Below, in pieces: positions 11,177 to 25,400 of a stretch of 60,000 nt of DNA. The stretch comes from Takakia lepidozioides (taxonomy: Eukaryota; Streptophyta; Takakiopsida; Takakiales; Takakiaceae). The first letter of the stretch is position 1. Each line of letters begins with the position of its first letter. The translations under genes were made by a program, and so were the position numbers. The notes below the pieces were generated by a model. It had not been told where the DNA came from. It searched no databases and worked only from the letters and a program-made list of their open reading frames with translations. The stretch lies in assembly GCA_030704615.1 (NCBI GenBank), contig CM060731.1:37574001-37634000 (forward strand), read 5' to 3'.

Positions 11177-11525
11177 GAGACCATTCCAGATCCAAAGCCT
11201 GTAAATCAATGAAAACCGCTGCAACCCACTTGTAGAATATAGAGTAGTGCCAAAGAATGTGTTCATATATACACAAAAGGCGATGATTGTTTGAGAACCC
11301 AGGGAGAAACAAGAGGTCGAAAATAGTATTAAAGAACATCTTGTTGCAGGTGATGGAGGGACAGATACATAGCACTTTCGCTTACATTCAATGAAAAGCA
11401 TAGACTATGCAAAGGCCAAGGCATGACTTGAGACCATTCCAGATCCAAAGCTTTGAAAACCGCTGAACCCACTTGTAGAATAGAGACAGTAGTACAAAAT
11501 AACTTGTGTTCGTATATACAAACTT
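11177..11525. repeat. Direct repeat between the convergent 3' ends
   Basis: A block of about 100 bases beginning GAGACCATTCCAGATCCAAA occurs at 11177-11280 and again at 11430-11525, 253 bases apart. The two are imperfect but continue through ACCCACTTGTAGAAT and TTCATATATAC / TTCGTATATAC. The interval probably belongs to the ATG11 3' UTR or just beyond it. Confidence 0.6.
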
Positions 11526-11715
11526 CCACATAAGATCCTCTCCTCTCTGTTCCCTTTCTGTACAAATGTTCAAGCTACTGGTCACTGCTGAGGAAGCCAA
11601 CAGCCTTCAGTACACTGGAAAGAATCACGCTACACTTACCCTAAAACAGTTCAGCTTTTGCATCAGTCTAACCTCCTTCCCTCGGTTTAGACAGACATGC
11701 ACAAGCCACCTACAC

Positions 11716-12357
11716 TTAGAAACTGAGGGAAGGGGGGAAGAGATCGGGCACCATAGCCACAGTCACAAGAAAGTACTCAGTCCCCACAGGCAACCCATAC
11801 GGATTGTGACGGGCCCTTGAGGAGGTTGGAACTGTGGCTGTTGTGTCTCCCCCTGCCTGCTCACTTCCATTCAGATTTCCATCCAGGGTGTTATGTGGGG
11901 CTGGGGGAGGAGCTGGAATTGCTATCTTGCGATCAATGTGGACTATTTGGCCGACAATGTACGGGGTCCCACTTGGGAGCCCTTGCTCCCGAAAGAGAGC
12001 TATGGATTCACCCGACAAGTAGTAGTGCGGGCAGTTATGATTCATGGCTTCATAGTGGCCACTGCCATTGGGTAAGAACACTGCCAGCCCATGAACATCA
12101 AACCGTGTGAAACAAATCTTCTCCTTGCTTGCCTGCAAAATATTCCACAGTAGCTGTGTTAGTGATATGGATACAAGCAGAATCTCCTCACTGACTTGAA
12201 AAACAACTTGGAGACCTAAATCAAATAGCCATCGATCCTGGAACCTGACTGCTGTTGAGTGCCCTCAAGCTCTATATGTATGAGGAAGAGACAAAAGACG
12301 ATATTTATAACGTCCACAGGAGGTGCAGAAAGCTTATAGCAGACAATAGAACACTAC

Positions 12358-12395
<38 letters not shown>

Positions 12396-15300
12396 ATTTG
12401 CACAATACCTGCTTGTCAGACTTGCGTTTGGAGTAAAGACTTCTAAGAAGCTCAGTCTGGTTGTCCAGCTCTTTTTTCAGGTGAGATTGGTTACCCTCAG
12501 CTATTGTGCACCGGTCCAAAAGCTCTGCTCGCTGCTGAGCCAGTGTTCCCACCCTCTCTGCCAGCACTCGTATTGCTGACCGGAAGTCGATGTCCTCACC
12601 AGCATCATTTACACTCACACTGACGCCCAAAAATACAAAACACACAATTTTTCAGTCCATATGTTCTTACATGCAACTCTGCATTTCATAACGGCAAACT
12701 GCAGCCTGCACAGTACTGACATTGTGACATAAAAATCTCAAGTGAGTACATCTAAGCAAGAAGCCAGCTAGGGAAGTAAAAGGCTACCTAGACAGAGAAA
12801 CAGCAAGGGCACGCAGGGAGTCGGCAAAGCTGGCAGGGTTTCCAGAAGGTGCAGCAATGCAGCTGCGGAGGCGTTCCACAAGACCGCGGAGCCGGACACT
12901 CGATGTGCGAAGCGCATTATACTCCGCAGCCCTTCGGTCAGCAGCACAGAGATTTGTCCGAGCTTCTTCCCTGGCTTCATGCAACCGGTTCTCCAGGTGC
13001 GCACAGTTCATCTGCAGGCAGGAAGGGGTCTTCATCTATCAACAACCAACTAATATACAAGGAATCTTCACTAGACTTAGTGTCATAACATTGCGACCAT
13101 AGACTTCCAGTGGCATTTATTCAATGAGAGACAGAGGAGTTCTACAGAGTCACTATTCACATTAAGAACAGTTGAACTAGACATACAGGAAGGCAGCTAC
13201 ACATACCTGGCATTCACTCAAAAGATCAGCATTTCCTTCAAGCTCAGTGCGGAGTCGGACGACTTCGGCCAAGGCAGCATTTAGTCTGTCATCACTGGCT
13301 GCTAATAGACCATTCTTTTCGACAAGAGCAGTTTGTAAAGTCAACGCTTCTTCTCTTCCCCTCAGAAGGACCTCCACCTCATCAGCTGTCTTGTCTGAGT
13401 CCGTGGAGGGGGGCCTGGCTGCAGTGACCTCGGTGACGACACCTGTCCCCCTTTCTTCAACTCCTTGCTCTTCAGAGGAACAAGTAGTATTCACCATCTC
13501 TGGTTCCCCTATTGGCAATGGTGGCAACTCAAAAATGTGAACTGTAGACAATAAACAATGCAAGAACAAAACCTTCCACACAGTCATCTAGTGTTCAAGC
13601 CAAGTACAAGCTACCTGATGCACAGTGATGAGTACCTTCATCACCAGCCCTACTGCCAGCAGCTTCATCCTTTCTCAATTCGCCCATACCTGCATCCGAG
13701 GTTGACACCACTCCTGAATCACAGGTCATCGCACTACAGTCTTAGTCAAACACGTTAATGAGAAGGGCATTGTGGAATTGATAAGATGAAAAGCATTCAG
13801 CTTATGCTACAGAGAATTTGTCCGTACAAAAGACCTAATCCTGGGGCACAAAAGTACCACCCCATGTTGGAAATGGAAGAATGGTTTTACCTGAAACATC
13901 ACTCATGGTCTCATCTCCTCCTTCCCGAGTGCCCCCTCTCTGCCCACTGATTGAATCTGCTTGCCCATCAATGCTGGTGGTGGAGCTCGCATGCCGAACC
14001 TCAAATGCAGCAGCACTGCTAACACCTTCATCCATGGGCTCAGGGACCCCCGCAACCCCGTGCATCCTTCCTGTTCCCACTGCCGTGAGCCCAGATATCT
14101 CCGAGGATTCGAACTCCTGATCTATTCTCTCTGAAGCTCGCCCACCTTGCACTTGAACATGGCTATGGGTGTGCCGGCGATCTCCTGCCGATGCCAGCTT
14201 TTGGAGCTGCATATGCTGCTCGGAAAGTCGCTGCTCCAGCTCTCGTATACGCTTTTCATATGACCCACACTGTGCCTGCCCCACAATCAGTTTGCAATAC
14301 AGACATTAGAGATACGGCAATTGGTAACAAAAGGAAATATTTAGCTTCATGACCTACATCCCACACCAGGTAATAACTTCCCCAAAGATAGAAGAGATGG
14401 AAAGAAAGATCATATATTCACCTGCCGCATGGCAAGCATTTTATGCAAGCACTTGGCATGTTCATCTTTCAGCCGCAAAGCCTCCGCTGTTTTCTGTGCA
14501 GCAATCTGCCTGGGCCCCCTGCCCCTCTCACAGTCTCCACCTTCATCTTGGTCCTGACTATCTCCAGCTCCCTCTTCTAGTTCAAAATCTGGGTCTAAAT
14601 TGCACAGCATGGCAACAGCCGAAGCAAGCTCGGACTTGAGCCATGCATTCTCCACCTCTAACTTGCTAGTTCCTGCTATTTCGTCGCCCCCACTATTTTC
14701 TTCATTTGTGTCTATGTCTTGACCATCTCTGCTCTCTAAAATGCTGTCTGAACCACCTGCACAGGTGACAGTTATCCTTAGTATCATAGACAGACGGAAG
14801 AGTTGAGCCTGGATTGCTACTCTTTCTTCAGAACCTTTCAGAAGCATGAGAAACTCCAAACGTCAGGTCAGCATAATGCATCCACAAGGCTCACCTGCAG
14901 ACCGAAATCCACTGTCAGAGTGCAAGCGTGAACTGCCTCTCCCACTTTGATCAGACCCTGAACCCTTGAACAATGGCCCCACTGATGACTCTGGGGCATA
15001 GCGCTCCACATCAGTTATGTCAATATCGAGTAGATTCATGTCAAAGGGAGCAATGTTCACCACACACTGGCTCGGGACCTCAAACAAGCCCATAGCCTCC
15101 AGAATGTCCCGTGGAATATACACGCTCTGCACCCTCAAAAACTCCTCCCGCCGTGCCACCTCTGCCTCCCTCTTCCTTGCGAGCTTCTCTGCCAGTTGAC
15201 CAGCCTGGTGTCCATTCCCTCTTAACATTAAAATCTCCCTTACGAGTCCGTATGCCATGCATATGACCTTCAAACTGCAACACTCAAAAGCTAGCTGCTA

Positions 15301-17207
15301 TTGCACCTAGCCAAATGCAGAGAGAGAGAGAGAGAGGGCGGGTTAAGAGATAAAAACAAATTTCTCACGTCTCCTGTAGACCCAGAAGGAGAGAGAAAGA
15401 GTCAGGGAACTTCACCTGTCCCATGTAGAGCTTCATGCATGCTTTTCGTCTCACAACTTCTGCTAAGCATGCCTTGTAAGCCGACCCTACCCGCCGGACC
15501 AGCTTCAATTCCGCAAAGATGTCATCTTGCCGAGTCATGGCCTCCTTAAACACCGCCAACTGATTTCGCATATCCCTTATGTTGGACTGCAAAGCAGCAA
15601 CACTCTGAAGCCGAGTATGGACACAAACATTCATCGCATTTTTGCTCGTCTTACAGTAATCTAGGAGTTTTCCAAGCTCGCCATCACAGGCTTCCATTCT
15701 AGGGAGATGGTTCTTATCATGTACTTCGTACATAGGCTCCAAAGCAGAGACAGCATCATGTGGCCGGAGGGAAGCTGAGAATTGCGTACTCACACAGTCG
15801 TCCACCAACTTTTTGACAGTGTTTACATCTTTGCTGAAGAGAACAAAAACAATTGTTGGTACTTTAGAGGCATAACTTAAACTACGTATTCGTATTCGAA
15901 ACCCACTTTCAAATTTGGGTTTCACTACACTGTCATACTCCACTATTGTTGACCACCACCTGCTTCGAAAATGGCAGCAAAATATGCCTGCAATTCTTTA
16001 CAAACACTGGGGCCTTGGCCATCTTCAATAGAGTTGAACTAAGAACTCAAGTAAGCTCAATCCTGAGTAACCCACAGCATATGGGCAGATAATATTGACA
16101 CAGTCAGAGGTAATTCAGAGTCTAGGGCTGGGATTCTGTGCACAGAATTCCAAATATTCAACTAGATACCAGACAAATGAAAGGCCCTGTGATTAGGGCG
16201 GTTCAGAATGAGAGAGAAACCTCCAAGCAAACTGTAACTTCACCCACTTCTCTCAAGTTTTCCAGACTCTGTGCACTTAGAAAAGAGAGGGAACGGACAC
16301 CTGACCTGAGGGACTGGATGATGCTGGCTTGCTCCTCCGTGAACCGAACATGGTCTTCAATAGTGTCCTCCAGGTCCCGGACATCAACAGCTGATGGGGT
16401 GTAAAACAGGGTTTGAACACTGCGCTGGAGCTCGACATACAAAGTCTTCAGTTCAGCTACTTTCCCCCCAAACTGCTTATGGGAAAAGGCACAATCTTCA
16501 GCCCATTTCCTAAGGCTGGCTTCCTTCACACAATCTAGCAGAGTCCTTCGTGCATCAGACCGAAGGCTCGGATGCAGTTTGCATGACCTCAGCCGATCCA
16601 AATCACGCTGAAAATGCGCCAGCAAATCTGAATGCTGTTTGTGCTGTCGAGTAAAATGCCTCAGGAATTCGTTGAACGCATGGTCTATGATCTTGTAGTA
16701 GAAATCCATATTCCCTCGTGCAGTTTCGAGTGCCATATCTTGAACTTTTTGCTCTCTCAACAGTCTGCGAGAAGCTTCAAACCTCCTCTGACTTGCACTG
16801 AATATGGCATGTCCCTTTTGAAAGTGGAATTTGAACAGGCGCTCATAAGTGGGGAGAGCTTTGAGAGCCGGGTCAATTGCTTCATCCAGTGGGTGCCCGC
16901 CATGGCCCCGAGGTGGGTCCGGAGGCATAACAATGCTAATAGCCTCTGCTTCCTCTGGGGCTGGCGGCGGACAGTCAGACACAAGCCGTGCTCGATTGAA
17001 GAGAAAGACATGGCGTGCCTCCGCAGGCAGCTTGTAGCTCCCCAGAGTCTTGTGGGGTTCTAGTCTTGTATCTCCACATATAAGCATTTGATCATGAATA
17101 GGTATCCCAGACGAGGACACAAGACAGTTTTGTACTATTTCTACACTTGTCATGGGTTGGCAGGCTAGTTCTGTGGACTGCCCATTCTCTGCTACGTAGA
17201 TCAACAT
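11716..17207 (-). CDS. ATG11: Autophagy-related protein 11 (ATG11)
   Basis: This is the scaffold of the ATG1/ATG13 kinase complex in selective autophagy, acting at the phagophore. Ten minus-strand exons join with GT-AG borders and consistent phase: 17207-16306, 15833-15416, 15204-14895, 14756-14422, 14275-13891, 13713-13615, 13541-13207, 13011-12788, 12619-12409, 12132-11716, giving about 1,211 residues. The N-terminus is ubiquitin-like (VAENGQST, DPALKALPTYERLFKFHF), followed by the conserved ATG17-like region (KDVNTVKKLVDDC, RPHDAVSALEPMYEVHDKNH, AEVVRRKACMKLYMG). The middle is variable, acidic and coiled-coil. Then come NCAHLENRLHEAREEA and RAAEYNALR, and the C-terminal ATG11 domain (HYEAMNHNCPHYYLS, GTPYIVGQIVHIDRK, NPYGLPVGTEYFLVTVAM). 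The Arabidopsis protein is slightly shorter. The start at 17207 aligns near the family N-terminus. No disruption is seen. Confidence 0.93.
12361..12391. repeat. GA dinucleotide repeat inside ATG11 intron 9
   Basis: About fifteen GA units lie 18 bases inside the intron, next to the splice donor of exon 9. On the transcribed strand it reads as CT repeats. It is a simple microsatellite. Confidence 0.7.
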
Positions 17208-19060
17208 CTTGATGACTTCAAGAGACCTCCTCTAACCTGTGTTGGTCGGCGTCTATTCTGACTACTAGCCCTTCTCCTGGGTCAGTCCCAGATGGGGGAA
17301 CACCCCAAAGAATGGTTTTTTGTCTGTAACCCACAAGCTATGGCAACCCCTAAGCACCAAGAGAATGTCTCTTGCGAGAGCACACAATTCTTCCTCTCAA
17401 CCTACATGAAATGCTACTGCTCGCCCCATAATGTCAACCATAAAACTGCATTCACATCTGCCGCAAACCATCGCTTCTCTTCTTAGGGTGTAGGAACCCA
17501 AATTCCAACAAAGATTCTCTCTTTCTCTCTTTTCCAAGCCACTTCACTCTGAAAATTGCCAATGAAATGCTCAAAATGTTGGTGGCACTTGTTTCAAACT
17601 CAAATAGTTAAATGTAAGTTGCAAATTGCAATATTTCAAAAAGAAATTTGAGCCCCCACTATGCACAAGGCTTTCGCACCCGAAAACCGGTAAGCTGCCA
17701 ACAAGAGGATAACCTTCAGAATGTCTCTTCAAATCTCTGACGTCCTCCCCTTAAATCCCCACATATTCACCCTCGATGATAATCCTCAATAGAAGGGCGC
17801 TCTGGCAAATTGGTGCTACGCTCATACCCTGGAGGGTTAAAACCCCACGACCAGCTCTGGGAAAGTTGTATCTCGGAGGGACTGTCCGCCCTCTTACCAC
17901 CTTTCACAAAGCAATGAGTAAAAGGACTTTCTGTCGTCCTCCAACACCCAGCTTTCGCCTTGTAATCTGTTCTCAGGCGTCCCTCCGATGCATCCCAACT
18001 CTCCCAGTGATTGTTTTCCAGATTCCGCCAAATTGGTAATTACTATCTGAACTCAAATCAATTGAAGGCTATGATCGAAACAGCCTCACTCAACTCCGGG
18101 ACCAAATCCTCCTAATTCTCACAACCCTCTTCAGTGCTCTCAATGACTAGTCAAAGTTGAATCTCTCTTAATTGCCAACAAATTCCACCGAAACTTGTAA
18201 GAAGGTATATGCTCTCACAACAGTGCTCAGACAAATTGCAGAAGAGAAGGAGGAGGGTAGAGGGACACTAGCGAGGGAGAACTTTGTCTGTTAGTCGCCC
18301 AGTGGAGGTAGTGAAAGGGTTAGAGTAGAGAGAGACTGTCCACGCAAACGCCAAGGGTTTCGCGGGATGCTAAAGCGGCACCTTACGAGTATGATGCTTT
18401 CTTTACTTTAGAACTTGAGCATCTTCCTCAGAGAAGAAAAGTAGATGTCAGCGGGACGGAAAGAGAGTGCTCGTCGTTGCGAGATTATAACCACTACCAC
18501 TTGAGCAGCCACCTCATAGACTCAACTCCCGAAGAACAGCGGGAAGCGAACACCAGAGGCCTCTCCGAGTGTCTCCGAGTGTGTCGCTTTCTTGGAGGGA
18601 AGATTCGAGCAGTGATTAGACAGCCGAGGAGAGCAGAGGTTTTCCCAAGAATCGGGAAAACGGAGAGACGGACCCGCCCCTGTATTGAGTATGGCAGTCT
18701 CTTCAAAAGAAGACAATTCGGGGAGGGGATTCTGAGACAAGTCGTCGTCGAAACCCCAAGAGATTGATCCCTGAGGAAGGAGAAGAGTAACAGATGGGAT
18801 TACTCCACAAGCAAGCTATAGCGGAGCTTGCCTGATCTGCCCCCCACGCAAAGACCCTCTCTCTCTCGCTCACACCAACACTCCTCCCACGCATACATTA
18901 CAAACAACCCTCGGGGGCCCACCGGCCCAGTCGGTATCCTACCGGCCAGCCGTACAGGAGGACCGGCCATAATAGATGTGAAACCGGCGCCCGTGGATGT
19001 GAACCGCCTGCAATGGATGAACCACCGTGGCTCGCTCCTACCACCGCCTTGAGTCTGGGC
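17208..19060 (-). promoter_or_regulatory. ATG11 upstream region, probable leader and promoter
   Basis: No other coding frame with family resemblance is seen. The sequence becomes relatively GC-rich between about 18240 and 19030, as expected for a plant leader and promoter read leftwards. I cannot fix a transcription start or a TATA box. GAGGGTTAAAACCCC near 17830 resembles a B box but has no other SINE feature. Confidence 0.35.
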
Positions 19061-20335
19061 ATTTGTTTTTCTTGTGATTCTCTGGCGAAATTTCGCACTT
19101 TTTCGACCTCAGAAACAGATCGAATATTCTGTCGTAAATTCACTATTTGAACAGAAAGTATGCCACTCCTGTTATTTTCCAAATTTGAAAAATAAAACAC
19201 CGTCTGCTTGTTGCATTGCCACACAACTTCCCTATAGATAGGTACACGCAAATTATTTTATTTTATTTTATTTTATAACAATCTCAACTAGTAGCCTTTC
19301 AAATTTTTATATTTCATAAAAGGGCATAAATATAATTAAATACAGCAGCCTCTCATTAGTTCCCCATTGTTTTTAATATTTTACTATTTTTATCTTTATA
19401 CTTTTATATTTTTGGTTTTTCTAGTTTGTGCCTACATTTGGCAAAATCGATAAATGAGGAAGCCTAGAAGTCGTAGGTACTGAGCGGATGATTTCTCCGA
19501 TGCAACATCCGGACGCGGTGCCACGTTCGCGGGCGGGTCACAGAAAGCACAACACGTGGGAATATTAGAAATATTATATATTTCGTTTATTCTATTTTTG
19601 TGTGTATATCAGTATAATACTAATATTCTAGGGGTTCAATTCTACGGCTTCTATATTCTATATGAGTACGCAAGGGTAGCTTTCGCCACGTGGCACCCAG
19701 ACGCTTCCCCGACAAATTCTAATAATTGTGGGCCCGGCCCGTTGTTTCACATCCATCTGGTAGAAACTTCATCCATCCAACGGAACCAGTAGCCCCTCTA
19801 GTATGGAGAAGACATCTGTCAGCTTTTTCTTATTTGTTTTTCTGTCAGCTTTAGAGCTACTACAAGTTTTTTCTATATACTCTACTTGGATGCTCTTAGC
19901 CATTTTATTTATTTTTTCTCAAACAGGAATCACTGATTTACATATTATTAACATCTTAAGTATAATTAATAATTATGTAGAGTTCAATGTTTAATAACTC
20001 TTAAAATATTATGAAAAAAATTGTACCTCTTCTGCCAAAAAATAAAATAAAATAATAAAAAAAGCCCTAGGGGTGCACCCCGTTTCTTTTCAGCTATGGC
20101 TCAAGGAATAGTGCGCATGAGCCGTGTTTTAGGAGATACCGAGTGTGAATGCAAAATTTAAAGCGGCTTGGGAATAATGAAAAAAAAGTAAGGAGTACCT
20201 GGGTAGGCTACAAGTGAATAATGTTTTGAGATTCTTGCAATATTTTATATTCTGAAAGCTGTACGCTTCTCTCTTTGCATTTGTCCCTTCCTCCCCCCCC
20301 CCTTTTTTTTATTTTCCCAAAAAGGGTAACGGAGC
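19061..20335. other. AT-rich spacer, no gene seen
   Basis: The stretch is dominated by A/T runs and short chance frames. At about 19076-19150 a stretch with TTCGACCTCAGAAA and GAATATTCTGTCG recurs near 51770-51835. Confidence 0.4.
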
Positions 20336-20339
20336 CCCT

Positions 20340-20560
20340 GGATTAATACAACCAGTCAGTAGCATAGAGTGCCACCCAGATCCTGGGGTCAAATCCTGTT
20401 ACATTGTTGGGTGTGGTATGTTCTTGTCCCCCCTTCCTTTGGGCGGTGTCCACCAGAAGGCCTCACGGCGAGGTTACTGTTCTCCTCTCAGTATATTAAG
20501 GGGCCTGATTCGTGAGCTGTCGCTCCCTTGTAAAGACTTAAAAATAAGAAAATAATCACC
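20340..20560 (+). mobile_element. tRNA-derived SINE, plus strand
   Basis: An A-box-like TAGCATAGAGTG (20360-20371) and a B-box-like GGGTCAAATCC (20386-20396) form the tRNA-like head. The 3' part, GGGGCCTGATTCGTGAGC then TGTCGCTCCC, matches the 3' region of the SINEs at 7447 and 32405. An A-rich tail follows from 20535. The shared tail with a different head shows a family with at least two subtypes. Confidence 0.6.
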
Positions 20561-21311
20561 TATTTAATAACCGATTGTTATAGATATGAGGAATGGAGGA
20601 GAAGGGCGAGAGCTTTTCAGGGTTTGTGAAGGAGCTTTCTCTAGGCTACGGTGACTCTGGTTCCTCTACCCTTTCCCGGTGCTTCGGTCTCCCATTGTGA
20701 AGCCCTTCCTATGGTCTCCATGTTGTTCGGTTAGAGCTCCTTCACGGTTTATGCGATATAGTGGCTCTCCGCTCTTCCCTTCTTTTTCTCGTTCCTTCGT
20801 CACCAGGATACTCTCCGCTCGTTCTGTCTAGCTGATGAATAGCTCTTCTCCGTCCTCCAACCTTCCCTCATTCATTCATACCTCTTGTTTTCTGTGCCCC
20901 ATAGGGTGTCGAGGCTGGCGGCTTCCTGGCTAGTGTCCAGAGCTTCTTTCAAGTCCCTCTTTACTCTGTCGGCGCTCCTCTTCATATCCTCCTCTTCCCG
21001 CCGAAGCTCCCTTCAAGAGTCGTTTGTTTTTAATCTTTTTTAGGCTCTGACTCCCCTGGCTCTGTCCCCCGGATTTGTTTCTTCTGATGGATGCTTTGAA
21101 GCTAAGTCATGTCGTCTTCTCCCCCTCCCTCCCTGAGCTTCCTTCCTTTGATGTCGCACATACCCCTCCCTTGGTGTCTGATCTGCCGGATTTCTCTTTT
21201 CCTCTGCCCCCAGTACCGACGAAGGATTCTTTTGTCTCTGCGGTGCCATAGCACAAGAGGAACAACAGAGGAGTCGATAGGCACAGGCACAAAGGTCCCC
21301 CCAGATGCAAT

Positions 21312-22402
21312 ATGAACATCGATCGCAATGTAAATCGCAATGGAGGGCGTTTTGCTCATAATAGTCCCGGGGTTTTGGGAAACACACCAGCTTCCTCCTC
21401 CTTCGACCCATCCCTTGATTCTTACCAGCTGTGGAGCGAGAATGAGGGGGTGGTTGACGAGAGTCAACCGACGCTTAATATGAAGCTGGTCAAGGAGCAC
21501 TCTCTTCTGCTCAAGGAAACGGGCATTCTCGTCCACTTTCTGGGTCGCGCCAGAGACAGGCACTAGGCCAGAACTTAGGCTTTCGAACACCTTGGCCCGC
21601 AAGGAGGGCTCACACATCATTTTTGCATCCCCCTCAGGCGTGACTTCCACTCCTTTATGTTTTCATCAGCGGAGCATGCAGAGAAGGCTCTAAAGTTCAA
21701 CACCCTCAAGTCCAAATATAGAGTGAATCTATTTCCTTGATCTTCGGAGTGGGGGCACAAAAAAGGATTACCTGTAAACCCAGAGTCATAGCTTTACCGT
21801 CCCTCCTGGGCAACTATCTACGATCCTTGCCAGAGATTGGAGCACACTTCGGTGCTTTTATCGGATCCATTTTGCCGAATGATCATTTCTTCCCCGACCC
21901 ACACTCTGTGGACAATGAGCACGATGCTTTTGACAGGCATAGGGACAGTGGAATTCCGAGAGTGGTGGTTATCATGCCAGAGAAGGCTACAATTCCCCAT
22001 ACCATCAAACTCCCTTCCTTGGATGGCTCTTTCAATTCAGTTGTTGTTTAGGAAGAAATTCTATCTATTGTCTGTCACCATTATCACCGGGAGGGCCATG
22101 TTCAAGCGGATTGCCCGGACTTGCCAGGTAAGGTTTTTGAGATTCTTTCCCCTCATCCCCTTGCGGCCATGGAGGGCAATTCAAGGCTTGGTGGTCTTAT
22201 GCCTCCTTCCCCCTTGGTTAGGAAAAGGCCTGACACCTCGCCCCTCGACCAACCCCCAGCAAAACGCTTTCGTGACTCTATTATGGGCTCCCCGTCAATC
22301 AGTCCTAGGATTTATCTCCTGCCTGCAAATCCGCTAGCGTCTTCTTCTATCCGCCCCTCTCCGCCGGCTGTCTTTCCAAGGGGTTTAGCCACACCAAGCT
22401 AG
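21312..22402 (+). pseudogene. LINE ORF1 (gag-like, zinc knuckle), broken
   Basis: Frames on the plus strand resemble plant L1 ORF1 nucleic-acid-binding proteins. The phrase IPHTIKLPSLDGSFNSVVV is followed, after a stop, by an EEILSIVC segment with CHHYHREGHVQADC. That is a CCHC zinc knuckle in which the second Cys is Tyr. A Pro/Ser-rich C-terminus with RKRPDTSPL follows. At least two frame changes and one stop break it. The product would have coated LINE RNA. Confidence 0.6.
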
Positions 22403-25400
22403 GGTTTGTGTCTCTTGGACTCTAGGCTTCTTTGCACCGAGCTATGGTGGCTGTGAGGAAATCAGCAAGGTATTCTTGCTCTTTATGGCTCCCACACACC
22501 ACCAATAGTAGCTCTAATTCCAAAGGAAGATGTTTGCAATCAAAACTAAGTGCACAAGCTTCCTTGTAACTCACAAAACAGCGCCATTGATCCCTATGGT
22601 GACTAACCAAACATGGCTGACTTCCAACCCTTGTAGGCACTCATTCACGCACTTTTATTGACCATAGCACGCCCCTTCGCACCTAATCCAGCTCCTGCAC
22701 TTGCTGCTTCAAGAGTTGTGCTCCCTTCAAGCTTGAAGTTGAAACCCCAACTCACATATGCCCTACAAGTGCTTTTCTTTCACCCCAAGTGAAAACCAGC
22801 CCTAGCCCTTCCGTTCTAGCTCTCTAAGGCTTGAAAACAAGAGCCTCAATGAGTTGAAGGCATGCTCCACACATGCCCCACTCTCACCATAAGAGAATCA
22901 GCTCCTTTGCTTCATTTCTTGCACCCACAAACCTAAAAAAACAAGCTTCAGCGGGCTAAAAGCATGCTCCACATATGCCCTACAGGGAAACCAGCCCCTT
23001 CCTTCTTTTCTTGCACTCCCAAACCTGAAAGTACAAGCCTTCAACAGGCTGAAAGCATGCTCCACACATGCATTGCCCTCACATAAGGGAAGTCAGCCCT
23101 TCCCTCTTCCTTGCTTGCCCTCCAAGCTTGAAGATGGAAGCTTCAATGAGCTGAATACATGCTCCACACATGCAACCCCTTCACACAAGAGGTATCAGCC
23201 CCCTATCTTGGCTCTTTGGCTCCTTGATGCTCTTTAAGACAAGACTAAGCACTCCACAGCCTTTGCCAAGCTCCTGAAACCCTAAGGCTTACATTTCCAG
23301 CCACAAGACACTCATCTTGTGGTGCAAGAGCTCTTCTTCCAAGCTCTGAAACCCTAGGTGCACATTCCATGGCCTTGCCACACCTCTTAGCTCATGTTCC
23401 AGCCCTGCTCTTGCCATGACAACAGCCTTCTCAATGCTGAAGCTCGAGATTGAAACCCAATCTCAACATACTCCACAAAGTGCACTGATTTGATCCAAGC
23501 CAAATCAGCCCTTTAGCTTGGTCTTGCAATCCTTCACACAATGAAAGTTCGCATTCCCAAGGTCAGTTCTCAGCTTTGCCACCAAAGCCACTATAACCTG
23601 CTCTTGACTGATCCTCTTCCCAATCGTGTTTGCTCATGCATGTACGCAATCTGAAACCATCAAGGTGCTCTGGAATTACCTGCAGCATGGTGCTTTCATC
23701 TCTGAAGCTGAAGATCGAATGCCAAGGTCTACCACCTCGTAACCCACATCGCCTCCGCTCCTAACAACCACGAACTTGATGATGCTCCTCGCATCCAAAC
23801 CTAATTTCTCTCATTCTCAAGCAAAAACCACAAGTGCTACAACTAACTCGTATCTAGCACTCACAAATACGAGCTGATATTTCTCGAGTGATAAAGAAGA
23901 AGAATACAACCACAAGCTCATGCAAGCTCACAAAGCTGAAGCATAAACTCATGCATATATAACCTCATCACTCAAATACAAGTCAAGTCAAGTGCACCCC
24001 ACGCCACGGGGAATCCACACTATGGCGCCATAGCTAGGCGCGGTGAGGCTCAACTCGAGAAAAGGGCCTAAATCTGCCTTGACCCCTGGATTGACACTTG
24101 GGCCAATCCCAAATGTCAATATGTAAAAGCTAGCTATTTCCTAGCTAGTTTCACACTAGTGGTAAAATAACTTGACAGCAAAAGGTGAATGCCTGTTGGA
24201 TTACAGAGAGTAGAAGATGCAATTGAGCATAGGAACTGGTGTGATAAGTTGAGCTGGGTGTTTCCCAAAACAATTCGAGGCTTTCATTGTCATCTGCTAG
24301 CAACAAGGCAAGGATGAATGCATGATTTGTGCAGATCAGGCATGGATAGCTGAAGGAGCAGAGATAGAGTGTGGGTCCAGAATCATGCTCTGTTCTTCCC
24401 TCTTCACCTTTCCTCCTTTCAGGTGATCCTCCTCTTAATTCTAGTGCCTTTGTTTGTTGCATTGCAGTATGGTTCCCCCGTGTGCACATGATCCATTTCT
24501 CCACAGTGTGGAGAGACGGTCTATGGCTCCCACTCTAGGGATCAAGGGAAAGATGTGGAGAGTTGTCCATAATTTGCATGCTCACACCAAAATGTTGTGT
24601 CAACGGTTAATGGACAGAAGTCCCCCTTTCATGTTGAATTATTCAAGTAAGCTAATTGGGTGGATGCAACTCACATGTATGCTGAGTGCAGGAGCCTCGT
24701 GGATGTAGCAGGAAGCAACAGCAGCAATTGTACACTTGATAAAATCGGGTACCCTCATCTTCAATACATTTCAGCTTGTTTTGTCCTCTTTTCAGAGTAG
24801 TCCCTAATTGTCCAGCGAAGGGGAGGATGTATATGGATTATGGGTGTTGTGGTAGAGATATCTAAAGGGGCACACAAAGTAGGGCTGGTTCTGTTTTCAA
24901 TGCACATGGTGCTACTTACAAAAGTATTCGATCAAAAATACAGGGTGATGAACTTGTGCCCTTAGACTGTGTTTGAGGAGCTAGATTCTGGGACAGCAAC
25001 GCTATTTTGTAAATCTGACTGGTAGTTGTTTAAGAGAATCTCTTTTCACATCTGTTGTTGGCTTCAGTGTCTCTGTTATGTCATTTGCACTTTGTCACTT
25101 TGTTCTTTCTTGTGAATGATGGTGTGTTATGATTTTCCAAATAATATTAAAAACCAAATTCTCAAACAACTAATTTGATGCCATGCGTCCAACCCAACAA
25201 ACCACTTTACAGTAGGCACCATGACTACACAACCATCGCATCATACATTGACACGTGTCATATCCTTGGAAAAACACATGGCAACGAGCTCCTACATGCA
25301 TAGTCATGGGAATGACTTTAAATACATTTAAAATTAAAAATAAACTAATCATATGATGTCACGGGTCCAGATATCAACATGTTGGTAGTCAAGATAATGA

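Noticed and set aside
24454-24708. Plus-strand open frame in the inserted block
   Set aside because: It is short, with no recognisable domain and no splice context.
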